From Frateuria_A sp035695185 (lineage in GTDB: Bacteria; Pseudomonadota; Gammaproteobacteria; Xanthomonadales; Rhodanobacteraceae): a stretch of 64,000 nt of DNA. The notes beneath the pieces were generated by a model that saw nothing but the letters and a program-made list of their open reading frames with translations, was not told the DNA's origin and ran no database searches. Made by a program: the position numbers and the translations under genes. Of the stretch, positions 28,001 to 36,668 are shown in pieces. Positions within the stretch are counted from its first letter, which is position 1. Each line of letters begins with the position of its first letter. The stretch lies in the NCBI RefSeq assembly GCF_035695185.1, contig NZ_DASSES010000090.1, positions 18,435 through 82,434 of the forward strand. The letters run 5' to 3'.

Positions 28001-29898
28001 TACAGCGGCTTGATCAGGTCGGACAGGGTGTCCGGCTTGCTGTCGTCCCGGACCAGGTGCGGGTACTTGAGGCCGCCGTGGTAGTCGATGCGGACGGTCT
28101 TGTACTCGTCGAAGTTCTTCACCAGCAGTTCGACCGGCTGGCTCTTGTCCTTTGCTGCCGCGGTGACCGCATCCTTGACGGCGTCGGCGGAGTATTCCTT
28201 GCCGTTGACCGCGACGATGGTCATCGCCGGCGAGAGGCCGGCCTTGAACGCGGGGCTGTCCCACAGCACGTCGCCGATCGAACCGTCCTTGCCGACCGAC
28301 AGGCCCAGCGAGTAGGTCAGGTCGGCGGCGTGGCGGCGCGATTCCATCGCCTTGACGGCCTTGGAAGGCTTGTCGGTGTAGACCAGTTTCCAGCCATGGG
28401 AAGCGATGCCGCCGATCAGCGGGCCGTGGCCATCCAGGCGCGTGCGCAGGTAGCTCTTCCAGTCATACGGGGCGATGTCGTTGAGCGTCCTGACCACGTC
28501 CTCGAAGGTGTAGGTGTTGACCTTCCAGTCGCCGTTGTTCATGCCGAAGAAGGCGCGCGCGAAGTCGTCGATCTTCTTCCTGCCGCGGGTGAGTTCGCGC
28601 AACTTGCCATCGACGTCCAGCCAGATCATCGCGCCCGCCGAGTAGTAGTCCTCGCTCGCCTGGTAGTTGCGGTAGGGCAGCGGGCGGCGCTGGGCGATCG
28701 TCGGGTCGTTGGTGGTGTCCTGCACGTTGCGCCAGCTGGCCAGGCCGGGGCGGCCCCGGTCGTAGGTGGCGGCGACGAGGGCGAACATGTCCAGCGTCTC
28801 GTCCTTGTTCCACAGGCCCGCGCGGGCGGCGATGACGGTGCCCCAGAACTGGGTCTGGCCCTCGTACACCCACAGCAGGGTGTCGCTCATCGGCACGTTG
28901 AAGTTGGGCGTGGTCAGATCCGCGCCGCGGCGGTACTTGCCGTCCCAGGAGTGGTTGAACTCGTGCGAGAACAGGTCGCGCTCGTAGACGTTCTTGTCCC
29001 ACTCGGTGAAGTAGTCGGCGCCCACGCCGTCCTCGCTGGAGCGGTGGTGCTCCAGGCCGTTGCCGCTCATCTTGTCGCTGAGCGAGACCAGGAAGTCGTA
29101 GTGGTCGTAGTGGTGCGCGCCGTAGAGCTTGTACATCTGCTGGATCAGCTCGCGGTGCGGCTTCAGTTGCTCGGGCTTGATCTCGAGGTACTTCGGCGCG
29201 TCGGCGACGATGTTCATGTAGACCGGCGTCTTGGCGCCCGGGTCGAGGTCCACGCGCTTGAAGTACTTGCCGGCGTAGATCGGCGAGTCGACCAGCGTGT
29301 TGTAGGTCTGTGGCTTGTAGGTGACCGTGTCGCCGTGGGTGGAGGCCACTTCCAGCGCAGTGCCGGCCTTCCAGCCGGCCGGGTAGGTGACGCTGCCCTG
29401 CGCCGGGATCTTGCGGATGTTGTAGCCGGCCGGATACAGGCTCATCGCATCCCACTGCAGGTTGAGCATCTCCGGCGTCATCACCACGCGGCCCTGGCGG
29501 GTGCTCTGCGGCGAGAGGAATTCGAAGTAGGCCTGCACCTCGTTCGCGCCCTGCGGTACGTCGACGTGGAAGGCATAGACGTTGAGCGGGTCGCGTGTCC
29601 ACGGCAGTACCTTGCCGTTGGCCTTGATCACCAGGCCGGCGAGCTTGTCGATCGGGCCGGTCGGCGAGTGGTGGCCGGGGATCCACTGCGGGAACAGCAG
29701 AGTCAGCGGGCCGGGCTGCGCAGGGATGGTCTCGTTGACGCGGAACACGCGGTGGGTGACGTCGGTAGCGTCGACATCGATCTTCAGCGTGCCCTGGAAG
29801 GGCGCATCGCCGATCGGCGGTACGTCGGCGAAGGCGGGCACGGCGGCCAGCATGAAGCCGGCGGCGAGCAGGGCGGAAGCGAGGGGTCTGATTTTCAC
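28000..29898 (-). CDS. M61-family (glycyl aminopeptidase-like) metallopeptidase with PDZ domain
   Basis: This 632-residue periplasmic protein has a signal peptide (cleavage near AFA-DV), an N-terminal beta domain, the zinc motif HEFNHSW with GLEHHRSS just before it, and a C-terminal PDZ domain (GLSVGKDGSIGDVLWDSPA). The M61 family cleaves N-terminal Gly or Ala. The start is GTG at 29898 with GGAGAG upstream. It lies 115 bp after a paralogue of equal length on the same strand. Confidence 0.9.
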   Translation of the reverse strand: MKIRPLASALLAAGFMLAAVPAFADVPPIGDAPFQGTLKIDVDATDVTHRVFRVNETIPAQPGPLTLLFPQWIPGHHSPTGPIDKLAGLVIKANGKVLPWTRDPLNVYAFHVDVPQGANEVQAYFEFLSPQSTRQGRVVMTPEMLNLQWDAMSLYPAGYNIRKIPAQGSVTYPAGWKAGTALEVASTHGDTVTYKPQTYNTLVDSPIYAGKYFKRVDLDPGAKTPVYMNIVADAPKYLEIKPEQLKPHRELIQQMYKLYGAHHYDHYDFLVSLSDKMSGNGLEHHRSSEDGVGADYFTEWDKNVYERDLFSHEFNHSWDGKYRRGADLTTPNFNVPMSDTLLWVYEGQTQFWGTVIAARAGLWNKDETLDMFALVAATYDRGRPGLASWRNVQDTTNDPTIAQRRPLPYRNYQASEDYYSAGAMIWLDVDGKLRELTRGRKKIDDFARAFFGMNNGDWKVNTYTFEDVVRTLNDIAPYDWKSYLRTRLDGHGPLIGGIASHGWKLVYTDKPSKAVKAMESRRHAADLTYSLGLSVGKDGSIGDVLWDSPAFKAGLSPAMTIVAVNGKEYSADAVKDAVTAAAKDKSQPVELLVKNFDEYKTVRIDYHGGLKYPHLVRDDSKPDTLSDLIKPL

Positions 29899-29933
29899 GG
29901 AACGGACTCTCCGGTGGTGGTGCCTCGAATTCC

Positions 29934-30002
29934 GTTCACCCTGAGCGCAGGGCCGGGAGGGCCGGAGCCGAAGGACGCCCTTCGGCTGCGCTCGGGGTGA
30001 AC
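29934..30002. repeat. Inverted repeat of the CACCCTGAGCGCAG family
   Basis: GTTCACCCTGAGCGCAG (29934-29950) pairs with CTGCGCTCGGGGTGAAC (29986-30002) with one mismatch, and the interior holds a second hairpin, CCGAAGG/CCTTCGG-like. It lies between the two M61 genes. A half-copy (CGCCCTGAGCGCAG, followed by GAAGTCGAAGGGC) occurs at 51198-51230, so this is a dispersed element. Confidence 0.65.
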
Positions 30003-30013
30003 GGCTGTGCAAG

Positions 30014-31912
30014 CTATTTGCGCGGGGTGGTGATGGCGGTCAGCAGGTCCTTGCCGTCGGCGCGGACCAGGTGCGGGTATTTCAGGCCGCCGTGGTAGTC
30101 CACCGCGATAGTGGTATAGACGTCCACGTTCTTGACCAGCAGTTCGATCGGCGCCTTGCGGGTCTTCGCGGCCTTGACGGCGTCCTTCAGCGCCTCGGGC
30201 GAGTAGTCCTTGCCGTCGACCGCGACGATGTCCAGCCCCGGCACCAGCCCGGCCCGGAACGCGGGGCCGCCCCACTGCACGTCGTAGATGTTGCCGTTCC
30301 TGGCTGCGGACAGGCCCAGCGAGTAAGCCAGGTTGACGTTGTGGCGCAGCGCCTCGGCGGCTTGGGTCGCGGCATTGGGCGCGTCGGTGTAGGCCAGCTT
30401 CCAGCCGCTGCGCTCGATCCCGTGCTCGGGCAGCGCGTCGCCGGTGTAGTCCAGGCGTGTGCGCAGGAAGGTGGCCCAGTCGTAGGGCTGCACCTGGTCG
30501 AGCGTGTCGATCACATCGTCGAAGGTGTAGGTCCTGGTGACGTAGCTGCCGTTGTCCATGCCGAAGAAGGCGCGGGCGAAGTCGTCCAGCGAACGCCGGC
30601 CGTGCGAGAGCGCGCGGATCTGCGTGTCCACGTCCAGCCACAACAACTGGCCTTCCGGGTAGAAGTCGGTACCGCGGCGGTAGTTGCCCCAGCCGCTGCC
30701 GCCGAAATAGGTGAGCGGTGCGGCGTCGGCGGTGTCCTGCAGCGAGCGCCACGCGCGGCCGGTGCGCGCCGACATCGCCGCGGCGATGTCGACCATCGAG
30801 TCGCGGTACCGCGCGGCGCTCCACATGCCCGAACGCGCGGTCAGGACGCCGGCCCAGTAGTCGGTCAGGCCCTCGTAGACCCACAGCAGGTCGTCTTCCT
30901 CGACCGTGTTGAAATCCGGCGCCCACAGCTTGGCCGGACGGCGGAACTTGCCGCACCAGGAGTGCACGTACTCGTGCGGCATCAGGTCGGCGGTGAGGGC
31001 GTACAGCTTGTCGTCGGCCAGCATGTCGGCCGGCAGGCGGTCGTCGCTGGACTGGTGGTGCTCCAGGCCGAAGTGGCCGGTGTGGTCGGACAGCGTGAGC
31101 AGGAAGTCGTAGTGCCGGTAGTGGTGCGCACCGAACAGCTTGTCGGCCTGGTCGACGAGCTTGCGGTGCTGCCTGAGCTGGTCATCGCTGAGCTCGACCT
31201 GGTCGGCTGCGTCGGCCACCACGTTGAGGTGCACCGGCGCCTTGCCCCCGGGGTTCAGGTCCACGCGGTTGAAGTGCTCGCCGGCGATCAGCGGGGAGTC
31301 GACGAAATCATTGAAGCCGACCGGCTTGAAGGTGGTGCTGGCGCCGTCGCGCGACTGCACCTCCATCGCGGAGCCGAACTGCCAACCCCTGGGCAGGATG
31401 ATCGTCGGCTGGATCCGGATCTGCCGCGTGTAGTAGCCGGCCGGATAGAACGCCACCTGGTTGAACTCCACATCCACCAGGTTGGGCGTGGACGAGGCGC
31501 TGGCGCCGAACATGCCGCCCTCGCCCGGCGAGAGGAACTGGAACTGGAGCTCGAGCTGGCTGGCGCCCCCGGGCACGGCCAGGTGCAGCGCGTACATGTC
31601 GCGCCGGTCGCGGCGCCACGGCACGCGCTTGCCGTTGGCGGTGATGACCAGGCCGGCGAGGTTGTCGATCGGGCCGGAAGGCGAGTGCTCGCCGGGGATC
31701 CACTGCGGGTAGTACAGCGTGAATGCACCGGGCCGGGCCGGGATGGTCTCGTGCACGCGGAAGATCTTCTTCGGCGCGTCGGTGAGGTCGACCTTCAGTG
31801 TCAGCGTGCCCGGATAGGGCTGATCGAGCGGCGCCGCCTTTTCCGCGTGTGCACCCAGCGAGAAGGCCGCACCCAGCGCGGCCACCAGCAACTTCGAACC
31901 AATTTCCTTCAA
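30014..31912 (-). CDS. M61-family metallopeptidase with PDZ domain (paralogue)
   Basis: This 632-residue periplasmic protein shares the domain plan and long stretches with its neighbour (FPQWIPGHHSP versus YPQWIPGEHSP). Residues 1-23 are a signal peptide (AHA-EK). The zinc motif HEYVH is at 313-317 with the probable third ligand Glu347 in WVYEG, and a C-terminal PDZ domain is present. The pair is best explained by tandem duplication followed by divergence, perhaps widening peptide specificity. Confidence 0.9.
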   Translation of the reverse strand: MKEIGSKLLVAALGAAFSLGAHAEKAAPLDQPYPGTLTLKVDLTDAPKKIFRVHETIPARPGAFTLYYPQWIPGEHSPSGPIDNLAGLVITANGKRVPWRRDRRDMYALHLAVPGGASQLELQFQFLSPGEGGMFGASASSTPNLVDVEFNQVAFYPAGYYTRQIRIQPTIILPRGWQFGSAMEVQSRDGASTTFKPVGFNDFVDSPLIAGEHFNRVDLNPGGKAPVHLNVVADAADQVELSDDQLRQHRKLVDQADKLFGAHHYRHYDFLLTLSDHTGHFGLEHHQSSDDRLPADMLADDKLYALTADLMPHEYVHSWCGKFRRPAKLWAPDFNTVEEDDLLWVYEGLTDYWAGVLTARSGMWSAARYRDSMVDIAAAMSARTGRAWRSLQDTADAAPLTYFGGSGWGNYRRGTDFYPEGQLLWLDVDTQIRALSHGRRSLDDFARAFFGMDNGSYVTRTYTFDDVIDTLDQVQPYDWATFLRTRLDYTGDALPEHGIERSGWKLAYTDAPNAATQAAEALRHNVNLAYSLGLSAARNGNIYDVQWGGPAFRAGLVPGLDIVAVDGKDYSPEALKDAVKAAKTRKAPIELLVKNVDVYTTIAVDYHGGLKYPHLVRADGKDLLTAITTPRK

Positions 31913-32116
31913 GGACCTACCCCCAACCGACCACCACGGCGCACGTGCGCGCCCTCACCTGCGCACGCCGGCCAATAGCCGACATGACAACCATCCGATG
32001 GTAGGACGAAGGTCATGCCCCTCCCCCCTGCCAGAGGTCACGCCCGCAGCGTGGCCTACCATGGGTATGGCGTGGCGGGTGGCCGCCACGTCTACCCTCG
32101 ATGCAAAGGAGACCTC

Positions 32117-33268
32117 ATGGCTGCAAAGCCCTGGATCATCGCCCTGCTCGCTGCATGGCTGCCGTTGGCCTCGCCCTCGTCCGCGCAGGCCGCCGTGCCC
32201 ACCGTGCGCTGGACGTTCGGCGCCGACGGCGCCCTGTGGGGATCGCCGACCCTCGCCGGCAAGACGCTGTATTTCGGTTCCGACAGTGGAACGGTTTACG
32301 CACTGGACGTCTCACGCCACGTGCCCCGCTGGACGTTCAGAACGGGAGGGAAGGTACGCGCGCGGCCGCTGCTGGCCGACGGCAAGCTGTTCGTCGCCAG
32401 CGACGACGGCGTTCTGTACGCCCTGGATCAGGCCACCGGCAAGCCGGCCTGGACGCTCGATCTGCACAGCGGCGATCTGTGCCGCCGACTGCCCTCCCCC
32501 GACAACCCGTTCTACGACTACAAGGCATCTTCGCCGGTCTTTGCCGACGGCAAGGTCTTCGTCGGCACCGCGGGGGCCCGGCTGTACGCCATCGATGCGA
32601 CCACGGGCAAGCCGGCCTGGATCGCCGGCGCCAACGACATGTTCCGGGCCACGCCGGTGGTCACCGACGGCGTGGTCTACATCGGCAGCTGGGACCATGC
32701 CCTGTACGCCTTCGACGCCGCCAGCGGCAAGGCCTTGTGGCACTACGACACGGGCGGCATCGTGCAGAGCACCGCGGCCCTCGGCGCCGGCCGACTGGTG
32801 GTCGGCAGCCGCAGCCACAAGCTGTTCGCGCTCGACCCGAAGCGTGGCAAGCCGGTGTGGATCGCCGACAATGCCAGCGGCAGCTGGGTCGAGTCCTCCG
32901 CGACATACGCCGGCGGCCTGTTCCTGGTCGGCAGTTCCGATGACCTGGCTCTGAAGGCCTACGACCCGGCCGATGGCCGCCTGCGCTGGTCGTTCGCCAC
33001 CGGTGGCTGGACCTGGGCCACGCCGGTGCTCGCCGACGGCACGGTCTACATCGGCGCGGTCAGCGCGTCGCCCTATTACGTGCCCGGTATCACCTTGCAG
33101 CGCGGCCTGTTCGCCGTGGACGCACGCACCGGCAAGGCGCGTTGGCATCTGCCGACCGGCACCATCCACGGCTACGTGACCGGCGGCGTGATGGGCACGC
33201 CTGCCGTGGGTCGGGACACGCTCTACGCCACCGCCCTGGATGGCAACGTCTACGCCATCGCCCGCTGA
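32117..33268 (+). CDS. PQQ-like beta-propeller repeat protein, secreted
   Basis: This 383-residue exported protein has a signal peptide (SAQA-AV) and seven to eight repeats of the type GTVYALDxxTGKPxW, the quinoprotein-like (BamB/PQQ-repeat) motif. It has no PQQ-binding vicinal Cys or catalytic Asp region, so it is unlikely to be a dehydrogenase; a scaffold or binding role is more likely. AAAGGAG lies just before the ATG. It is convergent with the permease gene across a bidirectional terminator. Confidence 0.85.
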   Translation: MAAKPWIIALLAAWLPLASPSSAQAAVPTVRWTFGADGALWGSPTLAGKTLYFGSDSGTVYALDVSRHVPRWTFRTGGKVRARPLLADGKLFVASDDGVLYALDQATGKPAWTLDLHSGDLCRRLPSPDNPFYDYKASSPVFADGKVFVGTAGARLYAIDATTGKPAWIAGANDMFRATPVVTDGVVYIGSWDHALYAFDAASGKALWHYDTGGIVQSTAALGAGRLVVGSRSHKLFALDPKRGKPVWIADNASGSWVESSATYAGGLFLVGSSDDLALKAYDPADGRLRWSFATGGWTWATPVLADGTVYIGAVSASPYYVPGITLQRGLFAVDARTGKARWHLPTGTIHGYVTGGVMGTPAVGRDTLYATALDGNVYAIAR

Positions 33269-33308
33269 CCCTCCGGGCGCCGGCACGGCCGTGCGCCCTG
33301 CAACGGCA

Positions 33309-33333
33309 AAGCCCCCGCGACTGCCGGGGGCTT
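33309..33333. terminator. Bidirectional intrinsic terminator
   Basis: AAGCCCCCG (33309-33317) and CGGGGGCTT (33325-33333) form a perfect 9-bp stem with a 7-nt loop between two convergent genes. The tails are short of T-runs, but the AA/TT ends and position fit a shared terminator. Confidence 0.7.
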
Positions 33334-33340
33334 CCTGGTA

Positions 33341-34870
33341 TCAGCTACCGTCGGCCAGCTTGGGCGCAACCGGCGAGTCGTCGCTGTCCGGTTTCGCCAG
33401 CCGGCTGTGCCACATGCCGTAGCCGAAATAGATGACCAGGCCGATGCCCATCCACACCACGAAGCGGATGATCGTCACCATCGGCAGGCCGCCGATCAGC
33501 GTGAGGTGACCATCGCGCAGCCACGGCCAGCCGATGATCAGGAACAGCGAGAACAGCATCCCCGCGGGCGCCACCAGCCACAGCGCCGGCGTGCGGAAAT
33601 CGCGCTTCACGTGCGGCTGGCGCACGCGCAGGATCAGTACGGATGCGCAAATCACGATGAACGCCGAAAGCGTCCCGATGTTGACCAGCTCCGCCACCTC
33701 CCCGATCGGCAGGAACCCGGCGACCAGCGCGGTGAACACGCCCAGGATCATGGTCGGTCGGGCCGGTGTACCGTACTTCGGGTGGATCTTCGCGAACCAC
33801 TTCGGCAGCAGGCCATCGCGGGCGAGTGCGAACCAGATGCGCGCCGCGCCCAGCATGAACGCGAACATCACGCTGGTGATGCCGGCAATCGCAGCCACCG
33901 AGATGATGCCACGCACCCAGTGCAGGCCCAGCGCCTTGAACGCGGCATCCACCGGCGCCGGCGAGTCCAGCTGCGTGTACGGCACCATGCCGGTAAGCAC
34001 CAGCGAGACGGCCAGGTAAAGGACCATCGACACCGCCAGCGAAAGCAGCACCGCGCGCGGCAGGTCGCGTTGCGGCTGCTTCGCTTCCTCGGCAGCGGTG
34101 GTCAACGTGTCGTAGCCGAACACCGCGAAGAACACGACGCTGGACGCGGCAAGCACGCCGCCCCAGCCGAAATGGGATTCACCGTCCACCGTGGTCAGCG
34201 GCGGAATGAACGGGTGCCAGTTGGCGGTGTTCACGTAGAACGCGCCGACGCCGATCACCAGGGCCACGCCGATCACCTTGATCGTGACGATCAGCGTGTT
34301 CATCCGCGCGCCCCACTCGGTCTTGACCGTGAGCATCCACGCGATCAGCAGCGAGATCGCCGCGGCGATCACGTTGAACACCTTGCCGCTCCCGGGATGG
34401 TGCGGATCGTACGCACCCTGCGCCCACACCGGCAGGTGCACGCCGAACAGCTGGTCGATGAGTGCCTGCACGTAACCGGACCAGCCGATCGCCACCACGC
34501 CGACGATCAGCGCGTACTCGACCAGCAGATCCCAGCCGATGATCCAGGCGAACAGTTCGCCGAGCACCGCGTAACCATAGGTGTAGGCGCTGCCGGTCAC
34601 CGGGATCATGCCGGAGAACTCGGCGTAGGCCAGCGCCGCGCAGGCGCTGCCCAGGCCCGCGACGATGAAGGAAAGGATCACGGCCGGCCCGGCATTCACC
34701 GCCGCCTGCTGCCCGGCGAGCACGAACACGCCCACGCCGATGATCGCGCCGACGCCGATCGCGGTGAGCTGCCATAGCCCCAGTACGCGGCGGAAATCCT
34801 TCGAGCCGCCGGCATCGGCCTGCAGTTGTTCGATCGACTTGTGGCGCACCAGCTTGGAAAGAAAACCCAT
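33341..34870 (-). CDS. APC-family amino acid permease (cationic amino acid transporter-like)
   Basis: This 509-residue inner-membrane protein has about twelve helices. The first carries the family signature VGAIIGVGVFVLAGQQAA, and FAVFGYDTLTTAAEEAKQPQRDLP is typical of the CAT/YhdG branch. It probably takes up amino acids by proton symport; the substrate cannot be read from sequence. AAGGGGAC precedes ATG 34870. Confidence 0.9.
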   Translation of the reverse strand: MGFLSKLVRHKSIEQLQADAGGSKDFRRVLGLWQLTAIGVGAIIGVGVFVLAGQQAAVNAGPAVILSFIVAGLGSACAALAYAEFSGMIPVTGSAYTYGYAVLGELFAWIIGWDLLVEYALIVGVVAIGWSGYVQALIDQLFGVHLPVWAQGAYDPHHPGSGKVFNVIAAAISLLIAWMLTVKTEWGARMNTLIVTIKVIGVALVIGVGAFYVNTANWHPFIPPLTTVDGESHFGWGGVLAASSVVFFAVFGYDTLTTAAEEAKQPQRDLPRAVLLSLAVSMVLYLAVSLVLTGMVPYTQLDSPAPVDAAFKALGLHWVRGIISVAAIAGITSVMFAFMLGAARIWFALARDGLLPKWFAKIHPKYGTPARPTMILGVFTALVAGFLPIGEVAELVNIGTLSAFIVICASVLILRVRQPHVKRDFRTPALWLVAPAGMLFSLFLIIGWPWLRDGHLTLIGGLPMVTIIRFVVWMGIGLVIYFGYGMWHSRLAKPDSDDSPVAPKLADGS

Positions 34871-35068
34871 TCGGCTGTCCCCTTGAAAACAAGCCCCGAT
34901 CATAACGTGGGGGTTGCAAGTGGCCGCAAGCCGTGTTTGGGTGATGAGGTCCCTTGTCCCCTTTCGAGAAGCGCCGCCCGCTTCCTTTGCCGCCGGCGCG
35001 GCCGGGCTTCCGCGCCGGACTGGAAGCTGCCCCAGCGCCGGTGGGCGCCACCGCCAAGCGCTTCCGGG

Positions 35069-36355
35069 TCAATGATCCGTACTGCCCTCCGTGCCGGTCG
35101 CGCCCCGGGGCGCTGCTGCACGGGACGGCGGTCGGGCAAACCACGGCAGCGCCATTGCGCTCGCCCCGAACACGACCAGCACCGCCAGTGCGATGCGCGG
35201 ATCGAGGTGATCGACGCCGAACCAGCGGCCGCTTGCCCAAGGCAGCACGGCGGTGGCCAGCACGCGCACCGCCTCGATCCGGCGTGCCGCGCGGCGCCCT
35301 TCCATCAGGGCACCGAGCACGGTCAGGCTGCCGACCAGGTAGGCGGCATAGGCCAGCAGCGTCGGCAGGCCGGCGCGGGCGCTCAGGCCGAGGAACTGCG
35401 TGGCCATCCCCAGCAGCAGCGCGAACTGGAACAGGCAGTACACGGCCAGTGCGCGCGACATCGGCGGCGCGAAGCGCTCGCGCCGGATGTCGAAGGCCGG
35501 CCTGGGAAAGCGCGCGGCGACATCGGCCGGGCGCCAGCCGGGCGGCTTGAGCCAGACCAGCAGCTTGTCGCGCCAGCGCCGCGCATGCCACATGTCGGCG
35601 GCCGCCGCCCAGTACACCTCGGCGTTGGCCCACAGCGGGTTCCAGCTGCGCAGCGGCGCGCGGGTGCCGTACACCGGCGGGTCGGCATCGTCCTCCTCGA
35701 CGAAGGTGCCGAACAGCCGGTCCCAGACGATTAGGATGCCGCCGTAGTTGCGGTCCAGGTAGCGGTCGTTCACCGCATGGTGCGCGCGATGGTTGGACGG
35801 CGAGCAGAACATGCGGTCGAACCAGCCCAGCCGGCCGACCTGTTCGGTGTGCACCCAGAACTGGTAGAGCAGGTCGATCAGCGCGACCACCACGAACACC
35901 TCGGTGGGAATGCCCGCCAGCGCCATCGGCAGGTAGAACAGCCAGCCCAGCAGCACGCCGCTGCCGGTCTGGCGCAGCGCGGTGGAGAGGTTGTAGTGCT
36001 CGCTCTGGTGATGCACCACGTGCGCCGCCCAGAGGATGTTCACCTCGTGGCCGGCGCGATGCAGCCAGTAGTAGAGGAAGTCGTAGGCAAGCAGCGCCGC
36101 CACCCAGACCACCAGGCTGTCGGCCGGCAGGCTGAAAGGCGCCAGGTGGGTGGCCACCCAGGCGTAGATGCCGATCGAGAGCAGCTTGCCGAACACGCCC
36201 GCGACCTGGGAAATCACCCCCAGCCCGATACTGCTGATCGCGTCGCCAACGCGGTAGGCGTCGCGGCCGCGGCGGCGCGCGATCCACAGCTCCAGGCCGA
36301 TCAGCACGAAGAACACCGGCGTGGCCCAGCGGATGATCAGTTCCTGCACGTGCAT
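35069..36355 (-). CDS. Sterol desaturase/fatty acid hydroxylase family membrane protein
   Basis: This 428-residue membrane protein has an N-terminal catalytic half with the di-iron histidine boxes HRAGHE, HVVHH and HRAHH, as in the fatty-acid hydroxylase superfamily, and a C-terminal half with four or so extra membrane helices. It may hydroxylate or desaturate a lipid; bacterial members of this branch also resemble alkylglycerol monooxygenase. The ATG at 36355 begins just before the first helix; its ribosome site is weak. Confidence 0.87.
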   Translation of the reverse strand: MHVQELIIRWATPVFFVLIGLELWIARRRGRDAYRVGDAISSIGLGVISQVAGVFGKLLSIGIYAWVATHLAPFSLPADSLVVWVAALLAYDFLYYWLHRAGHEVNILWAAHVVHHQSEHYNLSTALRQTGSGVLLGWLFYLPMALAGIPTEVFVVVALIDLLYQFWVHTEQVGRLGWFDRMFCSPSNHRAHHAVNDRYLDRNYGGILIVWDRLFGTFVEEDDADPPVYGTRAPLRSWNPLWANAEVYWAAAADMWHARRWRDKLLVWLKPPGWRPADVAARFPRPAFDIRRERFAPPMSRALAVYCLFQFALLLGMATQFLGLSARAGLPTLLAYAAYLVGSLTVLGALMEGRRAARRIEAVRVLATAVLPWASGRWFGVDHLDPRIALAVLVVFGASAMALPWFARPPSRAAAPRGATGTEGSTDH

Positions 36356-36668
36356 GGAGCAGCCCCGGAAGTAGGCAAGCAGACTCGGCTGTGGCGAGCG
36401 TCGCGCGGGGGCCAAGGCGTGCGACCCGCGGTACTCGACAACACCAGTATCGCAAAGTGCGACTTCGCGCCGGCAGCAGGCAGAGAGGCGCCTTGCGCTT
36501 GAGCGGCGCTTTGACTTAACTTCGAACTTACATCGTCACCTCACAAGCTCGACGATGCCCGTGGCGCGCAGCTTTTCCCCAAAGCCCCGCGCCGTCTCAT
36601 TCCCTCAAGACCAGCCGCAGACGCTGGCCGAGGGCTGCTGTTCGTAGTATTTGGAGTACCCCGTAGTA
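36356..36668. other. Regulatory region before the Oar-like receptor
   Basis: This 313-bp gap contains no gene. Positions 36508-36545 are AT-richer than the surroundings and include TTGACT, a possible -35 element, but no convincing -10 follows at the right distance. A promoter for the receptor gene is expected here; a long leader would follow. The receptor ATG itself lacks a strong ribosome site at normal spacing. Confidence 0.4.

Noticed and set aside
32117..33268. A second PQQ alcohol dehydrogenase
   Set aside because: It has PQQ-like propeller repeats but lacks the vicinal Cys pair, the metal ligands and the catalytic Asp region, and is too short.
34179..36455. 758-codon minus-strand frame spanning the permease 5' end and the desaturase gene
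   Set aside because: It crosses two well-supported genes in another frame and has no domain of its own.
36508..36545. Sigma-70 promoter for the Oar-like receptor (TTGACT)
   Set aside because: No convincing -10 hexamer lies 16-18 bases downstream, so I do not call it.
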